A stretch of DNA of 41,252 nucleotides from Planctomycetaceae bacterium. GTDB taxonomy: Bacteria; Planctomycetota; Planctomycetia; Pirellulales; Pirellulaceae. Under the pieces are notes generated by a model. The model saw only the letters and a list, made by a program, of their open reading frames with translations, had not been told where the DNA came from and ran no database searches. Position numbers and translations under genes: made by a program. Each line of letters starts with the position of its first letter. The stretch's first letter is position 1. Positions 15,813 through 24,120 of this stretch are shown here, one piece after another. Location of the stretch: positions 1 through 41,252 of the forward strand of contig JAJTFC010000093.1 in assembly GCA_021298315.1 (NCBI GenBank), written 5' to 3'.

Positions 15813-17906
15813 CTAGGACAGTGGTGACGAAGAGGCCAGGAACAATCGTTTGCTGAAGGCTCGGTTAAAGCCGATGTTGTTGGCAGACGAATTGGTGTTG
15901 AGGTTGATGTTCGAGATCTGACGGAATCCCGGGGTGCCTTGCGTTGTTCCTGGATTCGAGGCTCGGAAGGTAAAGTCCGCAGGCTGAGACACCTCGACCG
16001 AGTAAGATCCTTGCAACAAGTTGTTAAACGCGTAGTCCCCGTTTTGCCCGCTAAAGGTCGACAGAGAAACCGGTGTCAAACCGCTAAAAGGTGTACCGGT
16101 GAGAATGACGCTGGCACCTGGAATACCCAGATCACCCGCATCGGAGATCCCGTTGTTGTTGCGATCCTCGTAGACTCGGCCCGTGAGGTTGACTCTCGGA
16201 GCCTCCAGGGCTGTGGAGACTTGTGCGGTGTTGTTATTCAAGTTCGATTCAGCGACGCTTGTGTCGCTCGTGCCAATGACCGCCGTATTGATGATGCTCG
16301 GACCAACGGTTCCTGGCAAAATTGCAGCAACAATTTGAATGTTGCTCTGGCTGCTTAACGCTGCCAAGTTCCCGACATTGAAAATAATGTTGTCGGGATT
16401 CGAGGGGTTGTTATCGACAGCCGAAGCCGGGACGCTGACAAAGGCATTGTTGAGCGATGCGCTGATGACTTTAAGCCCATCAGGTATGTTGTCGCTGACG
16501 ATGACTTCTTTGGCATCGATCGGACTGTTGTTAATCGCCTTGAGCGTGTAGGTGATGGTGCTACCTTCGGCGGTTGTCGTGGGGCCAAACTTTTCGATGG
16601 CTAGGTCAAAGTTTGGATTCAAGCCGATGTCGATCGAATTGTCGGTGTTCAGATCGTTATCTCCGTCATTGACCGGTGCGCTGCCAGGGCTAAGCACTAC
16701 ACGCTTGGTCACAAGCCCACCACCAGTAAATTGAACTGCCGTGTTAGCATTATTGGTCAAACCCGAGGGAACCGTCGAGCTTACGACATATCCAGCCGCA
16801 GGAGCTCCGGTGGCAAACTGCGATGAGGGCATCACAACAAAATAGCTTCCGGGTGGAACTGGGGCAAAACCGTAGATGCCCGCTGCATTGGTCGTTGCAG
16901 TTCGCAGTGTACCGAGCGAAGTGATCGCTTGCTGGTCGATGCCTGGACTGTAGATGCCGTCGTTGTTGGTGTCTTCGAAGAGCTGGAGTAGAACGTTTGG
17001 TACTCCGACTTCAGGCTGAGCTCCGGTGTTATCGAAGATCCCGTTGTTATTCTTGTCGGCGAAAACTTGATTGCCGATCCCCATCGCCGTCAGGTTAGCA
17101 ATGTTGAGATCTCTTGATGTCGGTCCGATGGTGCTAAAGGCATTGACGATCGCATCGGCTGCTTCGGGACCAGTGACTTCTAGTTCGATTGCTCCGACGG
17201 CAGCAAAGTTCGCACCCGTACCAGCCGAAGTTGTAAAGTCGCTAAATGGAACGATCTTGGCTCCCGCTCCAACGTCGAAAACCAACTCACCCGGCTTGGG
17301 TGTCCCGTTGGCGGCGATACTCACGGTGCCTGCTGTTGCATCGACGAAGATATCGCGTTCACCACCAACGGCCTCGGGAGCGGCTAGAGCCGACGAATTT
17401 GGGGTGGCTCCAGGGAAACTTGCATTAACCACTTGCTGGGTGGTGTTGAAGGTATCGAGAACGAGCTTGTCAGAGATCGCGATGTCCGCTGCTGCGAGCG
17501 TTATCTTTTGGATCCGCTGGTTTTGACGCTGCACATAACCGGCTGGCTCGGAGTTTTGGACAACGAAGTAAGTTCCAGCGGATTCTGCCGACAAGGAGTA
17601 GGCACCATTGGCTCCGGATGTGGTCGAAGCCTTGAGCGTATCAGTGTTTCCAAAAAATCCATCGCCGTTGTCGAGGAACAACTGGATAGGAATTCCGCTA
17701 AGCCGCAATTCAGCCGGGCCGACGATGCTGTCGTTGTTCGCATCGTGATAAACGATTCCCTGGATGTCGGCGGCCATAAGTTGGCGGCCTTCGAGAATCT
17801 CCATCCGGATCCTGCGACGGGCTTGCCTGCGGTGCGAGGTGTTTCGCGACTTGTCAGCAAACGTCCGTAAAAGTCCTTTTTTGAGCCGATCCCACATGCC
17901 AGACAT
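15813..17906 (-). CDS. Cell-surface protein with SdrD B-like repeats and a DUF11 domain
   Basis: A 697-residue exported protein. A basic start (7-35) leads into MEILEGRQLMAAD (35-47), the planctomycete LEPR-XLL-type leader. Domains in order are an SdrD_B domain with a calcium-loop YHDANND (about 49-130); an unassigned beta region (140-270); a second SdrD_B domain with FADKNNNGIFD and EDTNNDGIY (about 277-400); a DUF11/CARDB-like domain beginning DLAIEKFGPTTTAEG (about 435-565); and a third SdrD_B domain with YEDRNNNGISDAGD (about 585-685). It ends in FSKRLFLASSS, a basic-hydrophobic tail I believe recurs in planctomycete surface proteins. No enzyme domain is seen, so a structural or adhesive role is inferred. 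A gap of 158 bases separates it from the upstream beta-barrel gene on the same strand. Confidence 0.85.
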   Translation of the reverse strand: MSGMWDRLKKGLLRTFADKSRNTSHRRQARRRIRMEILEGRQLMAADIQGIVYHDANNDSIVGPAELRLSGIPIQLFLDNGDGFFGNTDTLKASTTSGANGAYSLSAESAGTYFVVQNSEPAGYVQRQNQRIQKITLAAADIAISDKLVLDTFNTTQQVVNASFPGATPNSSALAAPEAVGGERDIFVDATAGTVSIAANGTPKPGELVFDVGAGAKIVPFSDFTTSAGTGANFAAVGAIELEVTGPEAADAIVNAFSTIGPTSRDLNIANLTAMGIGNQVFADKNNNGIFDNTGAQPEVGVPNVLLQLFEDTNNDGIYSPGIDQQAITSLGTLRTATTNAAGIYGFAPVPPGSYFVVMPSSQFATGAPAAGYVVSSTVPSGLTNNANTAVQFTGGGLVTKRVVLSPGSAPVNDGDNDLNTDNSIDIGLNPNFDLAIEKFGPTTTAEGSTITYTLKAINNSPIDAKEVIVSDNIPDGLKVISASLNNAFVSVPASAVDNNPSNPDNIIFNVGNLAALSSQSNIQIVAAILPGTVGPSIINTAVIGTSDTSVAESNLNNNTAQVSTALEAPRVNLTGRVYEDRNNNGISDAGDLGIPGASVILTGTPFSGLTPVSLSTFSGQNGDYAFNNLLQGSYSVEVSQPADFTFRASNPGTTQGTPGFRQISNINLNTNSSANNIGFNRAFSKRLFLASSSPLS

Positions 17907-18064
17907 CTTTGAAATCCCAACCTAGATGAAAAAACCAAGTCTTTTAACACCGCAGGCTTGCATCGACGAACCGCGACGCAAGCCTTCGAGTTTTCCTGGA
18001 CTTTGAGTATTAATCCGAGTTTGCCGATCCTGGCGACTTTTCGTTCTAGAGGAACCGGATTTTT

Positions 18065-19684
18065 CTACCAGCGGTATTCAATACCGGCGGTGAAACCATG
18101 GATCCAGTAATCGACCTCTTTGACCGCAAAAGGTTGGCCCATATAGGCGTTTCCGGGAATGGCAGGCGGAAGCAAGTTGGTATTGACCGTGTTGTCGATT
18201 TGATCACCGGGTCGCAGAACATTGCTCCAGTAGATCGAGGTGTAACCAAAGTTGAGTTTCAGCCGCTCGGTCAATTGATAGCCCAGTGTCGCTCCGAATT
18301 CAGGCACCACACCGAGTTCGTTGCGATCGATTGTTCCCATGTTGCGACCTGGCTGGGCCAGCAATCCTCCGGCTTGGGCTGCACCATCGCGAGGACTGCG
18401 AGTGGTTCCTTCGATTTGCAACCATTGACGAGAGACACCGACGCTCGTTCGCATCAAAGCGTCCAGCGACCAGAACCCGCGACGATGCAACCATTGGAAT
18501 CCAAACTCGACACCATTGAACTGGTTGAACGTTTGGAAATCATCGCGAATGAGGAAGCTTCCTGGATTGTTTGGACTCAGCGACGTGAGGTCTTCGGTAA
18601 CCGTCAGACCTTCGACAAGCTGCATGTATCGCCAACCGAGCGTTGCATCGATACGAGACTGTGCTACCACAGGTCCGCAATCCCAAGCCGAACAGCTACC
18701 CTTCTCTCCACAGCACAGGATGTGTCGGAAACGAACCGCAGCCGCATCGAGTCTTGAAGTCGCTTCGACTTGCACCTTTCCACTTAAGAGATTAGGAAAC
18801 GCTACCAATTCAGCATCTTGTAGGCCTGTGATGTTGTTGTAGAAGGGTCGTGCCAGGATCGGCGATCCGCTCGAGCTGGCAGTGAAGCTCTCATCGAGCT
18901 GGTTGAATCCGAAATATTCACCTTCTACACCAAAGTTCGGGCGAACTGCAGACCAGATTCCAACGCGAACGCGAATTCCATTGATCTGATCAGTGAATGC
19001 ATTGTCGTTTCCTCCGTAGAGAATGCTCGCTCCTGGCAAGACACCAGCGATCGATTGCGAACTACCTGCTGGTGAGGAAGTCACCAAGGCTGGCATGTTC
19101 ATTCCCGAGGCAAAGAGCCCCAGATAGTCAACACTGACCCAACCGTGCGAAGGCAAGCAGATACACAGTTGACGACCTGGAAGATCGCCTGCAGGGTTGC
19201 AAAGATCGATACCAAAGGGATTGCCAGCACCGCAACTTCCACAGCCATGTCCATCGCAGCTACCGCAGCTATTGTAAACACCATAGGATTCTTCGAACCC
19301 ATCGGCATCGTACATCATCGGTTCGTCTTCGTAATAGACCTGACCATCATCATGGTATTGCTCGCCATCGACAATCACGCCCTCGTGCATGGCTGACGAC
19401 CCATCGACAATCACTTCGGAATCGTCGATGGCCGAACCACCATAAGAAGAATCGTCATAGATTGGATCTTGGACTGAGCGGCTCGATGCAGGCCGAGCTC
19501 GAACTTTCGCAGGACGAGGGGTTCCAGCCAAACGTGCTGGTACCGTCGAGCTTGCAGCAGGTCTTGCACGCTGGGTTGAGTTGTAAGCGGAGCTCTGCAC
19601 CCGGTACTTCCGAAGATCTTGGGCTTGAGCAGTGCCGGCCAAGGCTGTAATCAAAAGGCAGCAAAGGGTTGCGAATCGGTTCAC
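18065..19684 (-). CDS. BBP7-family outer membrane beta-barrel protein
   Basis: 539 residues from the GTG at 19682-19684, chosen because GGAAG lies eight bases upstream and a clean signal peptide follows (NRFATLCCLLITALAGTAQA); a longer frame reaches 19876 but its extra 64 residues look untranslated. After the signal come a basic Ala/Pro-rich stretch, an acidic Tyr/Asp-rich stretch (about 75-135) and a Cys/Gly cluster (SCGSCDGHGCGSCGAGNPFG, near 140-155). A region of about 360 residues follows that starts with WVSVDYLGLFASG and is rich in aromatic-ended strands, ending ...FTAGIEYRW. This layout is that of the planctomycete BBP7 proteins, predicted barrels of the outer membrane. It is divergent from a second barrel gene. 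Confidence 0.82.
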   Translation of the reverse strand: MNRFATLCCLLITALAGTAQAQDLRKYRVQSSAYNSTQRARPAASSTVPARLAGTPRPAKVRARPASSRSVQDPIYDDSSYGGSAIDDSEVIVDGSSAMHEGVIVDGEQYHDDGQVYYEDEPMMYDADGFEESYGVYNSCGSCDGHGCGSCGAGNPFGIDLCNPAGDLPGRQLCICLPSHGWVSVDYLGLFASGMNMPALVTSSPAGSSQSIAGVLPGASILYGGNDNAFTDQINGIRVRVGIWSAVRPNFGVEGEYFGFNQLDESFTASSSGSPILARPFYNNITGLQDAELVAFPNLLSGKVQVEATSRLDAAAVRFRHILCCGEKGSCSAWDCGPVVAQSRIDATLGWRYMQLVEGLTVTEDLTSLSPNNPGSFLIRDDFQTFNQFNGVEFGFQWLHRRGFWSLDALMRTSVGVSRQWLQIEGTTRSPRDGAAQAGGLLAQPGRNMGTIDRNELGVVPEFGATLGYQLTERLKLNFGYTSIYWSNVLRPGDQIDNTVNTNLLPPAIPGNAYMGQPFAVKEVDYWIHGFTAGIEYRW

Positions 19685-20044
19685 GAGAGTTACTTCCGTG
19701 CGAAAGGCATACGGGGGGGAATCCGCGTTGGGGCATCCAGGGGGATGGAAAAACCGCCACGCATTGGGTTCTATCGGACAGCAGCTCGTTAAAATTGATT
19801 CAATCCGCAAATTTCTCTTAATCGGAAAAGTCTTCCAAGATTGCCCAATCCTTTCATCTGTTCCATGCGTGCACATGGCTCTCCTGGGGTACGGTTGTAA
19901 CGCCCATCGAAAACAAAAGGCTTACCCCAAACTGCCAATCCCCCCAAGATTGCCAAGTCGATTTCCGATCTTCATTAGCTAGCGTCAAGAACGAGCCTCA
20001 CGGATGACGGCACGCTTGACTCGCCATGAAGAAGGAACTTCCAG
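19685..20044. other. Intergenic region between two divergent beta-barrel genes
   Basis: 360 bases without a supported gene; it must carry both promoters. An 11-base direct repeat, CCAAGATTGCC, occurs at 19834-19844 and 19944-19954 and could be a paired regulator site. The ribosome binding site AAGAAGGA of the plus-strand gene lies just before 20036. Confidence 0.45.
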
Positions 20045-21619
20045 ATGCTCGCTCATTCAAAGTCGGCCGTGTTATCCAAGGGCCGAATCTTAACCGCCTG
20101 CTTGGCATCCCCCTTGCTTTGCCTGCATTCTGGCCAAGCATTCGGGCAAACGGAGCTGACGATTCAGGCCCCTTCGAATTACGTCTCCGGCGAAGGTCTC
20201 TCACCGAGCTACTTTTTGCCCCCTTCGACTGTGCCGCTGGTTCAGCCTCCTGTCGAGAGTCTACCGACGGCTCCATCCAATCCTCTGATCGGTAGTGGCC
20301 TGCAGCCGAATGCCCTGCAGCCTATCGTCCCGCAGCCGATACCCTCACAGCCGATACTGACCGAGACGGTCACTCAAGCTCCCATACCAACGACTATTCC
20401 GGTTCCGTTTCCAGCATCGGAAACGATAAGTCCACCGCCAAGTCCTTCGACGGGCCAATCGGTCGACTTGGATCTGCGTTCGCCCAGCATGCAACCCGGA
20501 ATGCAAGTTGCCTCGGGGGGGTACACCCAAGCGGCATCGAGGCCGCTGGGTTCTCCGTCTCCATGGTTCTTCGGAGCGAGCGGCTTGATCATGAACCTCA
20601 AGGATCAAGAGGATCGGGTCTTCTCCAGCAGTGCCCTAGATCCTTCGACTCGATTGCTCGGATCGAGCGATGTGCGTATGGGCTCCACTGGCGGATATGA
20701 ACTTGGAGTTGGAAGATACTTTGGATGCGGGAAGTATGCCTTGAGCGCCAGTTATTGGGGGCTCTCGCCGGCGGAATCGGTTGCCACAGCATCGAGTGCA
20801 AACTCTGGACTGCTTGCGACCAACATTCCCTTCAATGTTCCTTCGAATGTTGTTCCAGGGGTGAGCGAAGGTTTATTTGTTGGCGGATCATCACTGAATG
20901 ATTTGTTCAATGGTGCGAGCGAGCATCGATTGCAGCGCCAAAGCGAGTTCAACAACGTCGAGCTCAATCTGACCTGGTTCGCTCTAGGAGGTGCCGCACG
21001 GCAACCCTTGGCTCCAAACTGCAACGACGGCCAATGCTGGAGCTTATCGAACCATCCAACGACCAGCAATGCACCTTGGTTCCATACACCGAGTCGGTTG
21101 CGAATGAGTCTTTTCTCGGGGGTGCGATGGTTTCAATTCCAAGACCAACTGCGTTACTCGGCTTTGGATGCCTATTATAAAAACGATGTGCGCAACGACC
21201 TTTGGGGGATCCAATCCGGAGCGACGACGCATGTTCTGTTAACCCCTCGCTGGTCGTTTTGGAACAATCTCAGCGCTGGTCTGTACAACAATCGCAGTCA
21301 GCTTGAAACTGCTGCGGGCAATGGCACAACGTTGGCAACGATTGTCTCTAGTGGTTCGGCAAATGGCGGGCAGTACAACTACGACGCATCGGGCAATGGA
21401 ACTTCGTTTCTAGGAGAGACCACGAGCGGACTTGCTTGGCATTTCGCACGTGGCTGGACGGCGAACCTTGGGTACCGTGTTTTGGGTGCATCGGGAATCG
21501 CGTCTGCCCAAAGTCAGATTCCGTCAGACTTCCGTTCCCCATCTCAAGCCTCGATGATCCGAGCCAACGACTTTCTGATTCTGCATGGTGTCACGCTCGG
21601 GGCAAGTTATAACTTTTAA
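20045..21619 (+). CDS. Outer membrane beta-barrel protein, BBP7-like, with a proline-rich linker
   Basis: A 524-residue exported protein. Residues 1-35 form a signal peptide (basic start, LTACLASPLLCLHSGQAFGQ). A long Pro/Gln/Ser-rich linker (about 40-150) contains short repeats such as LQP, VPQP and SQP. The last 350 residues alternate polar and aromatic residues and begin with SPWFFGASGLIMNLKDQ, with GGYELGVGRYFG, SLFSGVRWFQFQDQL and a terminal strand VTLGASYNF ending in phenylalanine, the typical end of an outer membrane barrel. It resembles the BBP7 family (PF07585) less closely than its divergent neighbour. Function is unknown; a pore or surface structural role is a guess. The ATG is preceded by AAGGA. 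Confidence 0.75.
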   Translation: MLAHSKSAVLSKGRILTACLASPLLCLHSGQAFGQTELTIQAPSNYVSGEGLSPSYFLPPSTVPLVQPPVESLPTAPSNPLIGSGLQPNALQPIVPQPIPSQPILTETVTQAPIPTTIPVPFPASETISPPPSPSTGQSVDLDLRSPSMQPGMQVASGGYTQAASRPLGSPSPWFFGASGLIMNLKDQEDRVFSSSALDPSTRLLGSSDVRMGSTGGYELGVGRYFGCGKYALSASYWGLSPAESVATASSANSGLLATNIPFNVPSNVVPGVSEGLFVGGSSLNDLFNGASEHRLQRQSEFNNVELNLTWFALGGAARQPLAPNCNDGQCWSLSNHPTTSNAPWFHTPSRLRMSLFSGVRWFQFQDQLRYSALDAYYKNDVRNDLWGIQSGATTHVLLTPRWSFWNNLSAGLYNNRSQLETAAGNGTTLATIVSSGSANGGQYNYDASGNGTSFLGETTSGLAWHFARGWTANLGYRVLGASGIASAQSQIPSDFRSPSQASMIRANDFLILHGVTLGASYNF

Positions 21620-22034
21620 GGTTGTTCTTGCTTGTACTTTTTTTGACAGCATGACGCTCACTCGAGTGCTTCCTCGTTTACACTTCGGGTTACTGACGGC
21701 ACGGACTGCCGCCGCAAGGCGGCTCGGGTGTGGTTCTTGATTCGATTCGGGCCGTGCTCTGGCGCCAAGCGATGATTTCGGAGAAATCATCGACACTGTT
21801 CGTACTCGAAAACGCTTGAATCGATTCAAGGCGACTACCGTTTCACTGAGTACCAATAGGAGTCCTCTTGGTCGTCGTTCTGTGTTTGCGTTGGGCCGGA
21901 ATTGGCCTTAAACTACCGGTCTTGCGAAATTCGCGCCCAGAGCTCTCAGGCCAAGAACCTGGACGAGCTGCCTCAGTGAGCCGCCGTTGGAGTAAAAGCC
22001 CAAAAGGTAGCAGCAAACCGAACTCAGAAATTCT
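21620..22034. repeat. Intergenic mosaic of short hairpin repeats
   Basis: 415 bases without an intact gene. Perfect hairpins seen are GCCGCC-GCAA-GGCGGC (21708-21723) and GATGATTTC-GGA-GAAATCATC (21771-21791), followed by a deleted copy of the hexamer element (21798-21853). The stretch at 21655-21700 resembles intergenic repeats that planctomycete genomes carry in many copies, from memory only. No gene or family is recognised in 21870-22034. Confidence 0.6.
21798..21853 (-). repeat. Dispersed element, copy B: internally deleted form
   Basis: It reads CGTACTCGAA, then the palindrome CTTGAATCGATTCAAG, GGCGA, and then directly the right end CTACCGTTTCACTGAGTAC, which in copy A lies about 75 bases further on. 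It is therefore copy A without most of its core and with single hexamers on each side. Confidence 0.75.
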
Positions 22035-22418
22035 ATGGCCAAAAAAGCAAAGTCCACCAACACGAAAGACTCCTCGGCCAACCTTGGCTTCATCGACCGC
22101 GTGCATCGGGAGCTTACCGACACAGACCTTCAAAAAATCGTCTCCACGTACCATGCTTGGCGGGGCGATCCCGGGGCGGTTAAATACCAGGACATCGCGG
22201 GCTTTTGCAAGTCGGCCACCACAGCCGAGATCGCAGCGCATGGCCATGTCTTGACTCCGGGTCGTTATGTAGGAGCCGAGGAAGTCGAAGACGACGGCGA
22301 GCCGTTCGAGGAAAAAATGCCGCGTTTGGTCGCGGAGTTGCAAGCCCAGTTCGTCGAGTCGGCAAGCTTGGAAAAGCTCATCAAGAAAAACCTCAAGGGG
22401 CTAGGTTATGGGGAATAG
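22035..22418 (+). pseudogene. hsdM: Type I restriction-modification methylase HsdM, C-terminal fragment
   Basis: The 127-residue frame begins with about 18 unrelated lysine-rich residues and then matches only the end of Hsd[67 protein letters not shown] and the tail [16 protein letters not shown]. The SAM-binding and NPPF catalytic regions, normally several hundred residues upstream, are absent, so it cannot methylate DNA. HsdM pairs with HsdS and HsdR in type I systems; only HsdS scraps remain nearby. The ATG may be fortuitous. A remnant of a deleted locus is the best reading. Confidence 0.85.
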
Positions 22419-22592
22419 CTTGGCACATAACGTCTACGAAACGGTGGACCAAGTTTTGGATTGGATCGTAAGACTTAACCGGAATCGTTCGATTTCGTCA
22501 CTTGAAGACGTAGAAACTGGCAAAAAAGGAGGAGATCAGACAGGTATTCCCGTTCCCATGCTCAAGCGGAGACGATATTATTCCCACAGCAA

Positions 22593-22640
22593 ACCCGGCG
22601 GGCCTCTGTCGCAAGACACGCACACTTCGTCGGGTCTTTC
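22593..22640 (+). ncRNA. Candidate structured RNA leader upstream of the Abi_2 fragment
   Basis: ACCCGGCG (22593-22600) can pair with CGTCGGGT (22628-22635), with one G:T wobble. Inside it sits a small hairpin TGTC-GCAA-GACA (22607-22618) with a GNRA loop, and a T-rich run follows at 22636-22645. It lies 25 bases before the start of a segment homologous to Abi_2/AbiF proteins. Genes of that family are known to be associated with a conserved upstream RNA (the AbiF RNA motif), so this may be its remnant. It could also be an ordinary terminator. Confidence 0.45.
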
Positions 22641-22664
22641 TTTTTATGGACTTGGAGTTGGTAC

Positions 22665-22913
22665 ATGAAGTACACCAAGCCAGCGCTGAGCCTTGTAGAT
22701 CAAGCCGACTTGCTGATCTCCCGAGGGATGCTACCGACTCCAGCAATTGCCCGTCGCTTCGACGATCTTACAGGGCCTCTTATGGCAAAAATCAAAAGCA
22801 ACTCCAAGGAATCAAAATCCCTTGCAACCTTGCGAGACACGCTGTTGCCGAAGTTGCTTAGTGGAGAATTGAGCAAGACTAAAACCTATGTCGAAAAGGA
22901 GAACCGACTATGA
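22665..22913 (+). pseudogene. Chimeric remnant: Abi_2-family N-terminus joined to an HsdS C-terminus
   Basis: An 82-residue open frame made of two unrelated scraps. Residues 1-22, MKYTKPALSLVDQADLLISR plus GM, match the very start of Abi_2 (AbiD/AbiF) HEPN abortive-infection proteins, which are about 300 residues long. From about residue 23 on, the frame reads like the end of a type I specificity subunit: IARRFDDLTGPLMAKI, then ESKSLATLRDTLLPKLLSGEL, the conserved second HsdS helix and tail. The junction lies near 22730. The product would have neither RNase nor DNA recognition domains. Its stop overlaps the start of the TIR gene (ATGA). Whether it is translated is unknown. Confidence 0.8.
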
Positions 22914-24001
22914 GCCAACAGCCCAGCAAGTTCGAACTTCCAAAGACTATCGATCGGCTCCTTGCCACACTATCAAAACTATATGCCCAGGAGGGGAATC
23001 GGCAGCTTCAGGAGATCATTGTAAACGCGCAGCCGCGTATTCACGAAGAGTGGAGCATAGACAACTGGAATGGGGGTACATACGGTCACGCGCTTTACCT
23101 CGTTCTTCCCGAGGCGTTATTTCTTAGCTCTGTAAGCCTAAAAGACGATCTCCAAAATCGAATCAAAGAGAACATTAATAAGATTCACAACGTTCAGAAC
23201 GAGTTCATTGCGGAAGTTTTCATCGAAATGGAGATTGGAGAAAATAATGAATGGCGAAAAGACTCCGGCCTCTTGCTTTCGGGGCAGCGGACGATCCTAC
23301 CGGATGCAATGAAGCGCATCTGGGGTACCACTGGTTTCCGCGTTTTCCTCAGTCACAAGTCCGAGGTCAAGAAGGAGACTGCTGCGTTGAAAGAATGCCT
23401 CAGTCTGTTTGGCATTTCTTGTTTCGTTGCCCACGAAGATATCCACCCGACAAAGCCATGGCAGGATGAAATAGAAAATGCACTAGCCAGTATGGACGGG
23501 TTCGTTGCACTCTTGACATCCAACTTTCATGAAAGTGATTGGACCGACCAAGAAGTTGGCTTTGCGTTTGCACGTGGTGTACCGATAATCGCGGCTAGGC
23601 TCGGCAAAGACCCTTATGGCTTTATAGGAAGATTCCAAGGCCTTTCGTGCACATGGGCGACAGTCGCAGAGGACGTTGTAAAGTTGCTCATTAAAAACGA
23701 CAGGATGTTCAGCAATTATGTCGCTGCACTTCGCAAATGCTTGACCTATGACATCGGGAACACACTCGGCAAAGTGCTGCCCGGAATCGAACTATTAACA
23801 CCGCCGCAGGTGGACGAACTGGTCGCTGCTTACAATGAGACAAGTCAACTACGCGGCGCGTTCGCCTTTAATGGATGCCGCCAAAGATTGTATGGGCCGG
23901 GCCTCGTGTCCCACCTAAACCGTCTTGGGACACGTAAATTTAGATATTCATCTCAAGGTCTAATTGAGACGATTCCGGGATTCGAAACCCTGGAAATCTA
24001 G
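22910..24001 (+). CDS. TIR-domain protein with unknown N- and C-terminal regions, probable defence effector
   Basis: A 363-residue soluble protein. Residues 142-245 form a TIR domain: FRVFLSHKSE in the first strand, GISCFVAHEDIHPTKPWQDEI, SMDGFVALLTSNF, and WTDQEVGFAFARGVPII, where E215 is the likely catalytic glutamate of NAD-cleaving TIR enzymes. Residues 1-135 form a separate module with the motif DNWNGGTYGH (51-60) and a charged helical stretch (78-100); I do not recognise a named family. Residues 265-363 are mixed alpha/beta, unassigned. Bacterial TIR proteins often deplete NAD during phage infection. The context (hsdM tail, Abi scrap, hsdS tails on both sides, ATGA overlap with the upstream hsdS tail) supports a defence role, but the trigger and any partner are unknown. 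Codon use looks more AT-rich by eye than in neighbours, suggesting transfer. Confidence 0.82.
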   Translation: MSQQPSKFELPKTIDRLLATLSKLYAQEGNRQLQEIIVNAQPRIHEEWSIDNWNGGTYGHALYLVLPEALFLSSVSLKDDLQNRIKENINKIHNVQNEFIAEVFIEMEIGENNEWRKDSGLLLSGQRTILPDAMKRIWGTTGFRVFLSHKSEVKKETAALKECLSLFGISCFVAHEDIHPTKPWQDEIENALASMDGFVALLTSNFHESDWTDQEVGFAFARGVPIIAARLGKDPYGFIGRFQGLSCTWATVAEDVVKLLIKNDRMFSNYVAALRKCLTYDIGNTLGKVLPGIELLTPPQVDELVAAYNETSQLRGAFAFNGCRQRLYGPGLVSHLNRLGTRKFRYSSQGLIETIPGFETLEI

Positions 24002-24012
24002 GAGCAACGCTT

Positions 24013-24102
24013 AATCGTATTAACAAATCCTACGCCCTCGACACCCTTCGTGATAGGCTGCTGCCAAAGTTGCTGAGCAAGGAGTTGACGGTTGAGTCCT
24101 GA
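24013..24102 (+). pseudogene. Second HsdS C-terminal fragment
   Basis: Immediately after the TIR gene, in another frame, the sequence encodes LNRINKSYALDTLRDRLLPK followed by LLSKELTVES and a stop at 24100-24102. This is the same HsdS tail motif (TLRDxLLPKLLSxEL) as in the chimeric frame upstream, but a different variant, so it is not a simple duplication. No start codon or recognition domain precedes it. Confidence 0.75.
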
Positions 24103-24120
24103 AAAATTGAGGCGTCCTAG

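Noticed and set aside
19685-19876. Longer N-terminus for the BBP7-type protein
   Set aside because: The extra 64 residues are not signal-like, while the internal GTG has a ribosome binding site and is followed by a clean signal peptide.
22408-22668. An 86-codon frame overlapping the hsdM tail stop, possible hsdS start
   Set aside because: No HsdS N-terminal feature or other family is visible, and it runs through the hairpin leader of the Abi fragment; probably non-coding debris.
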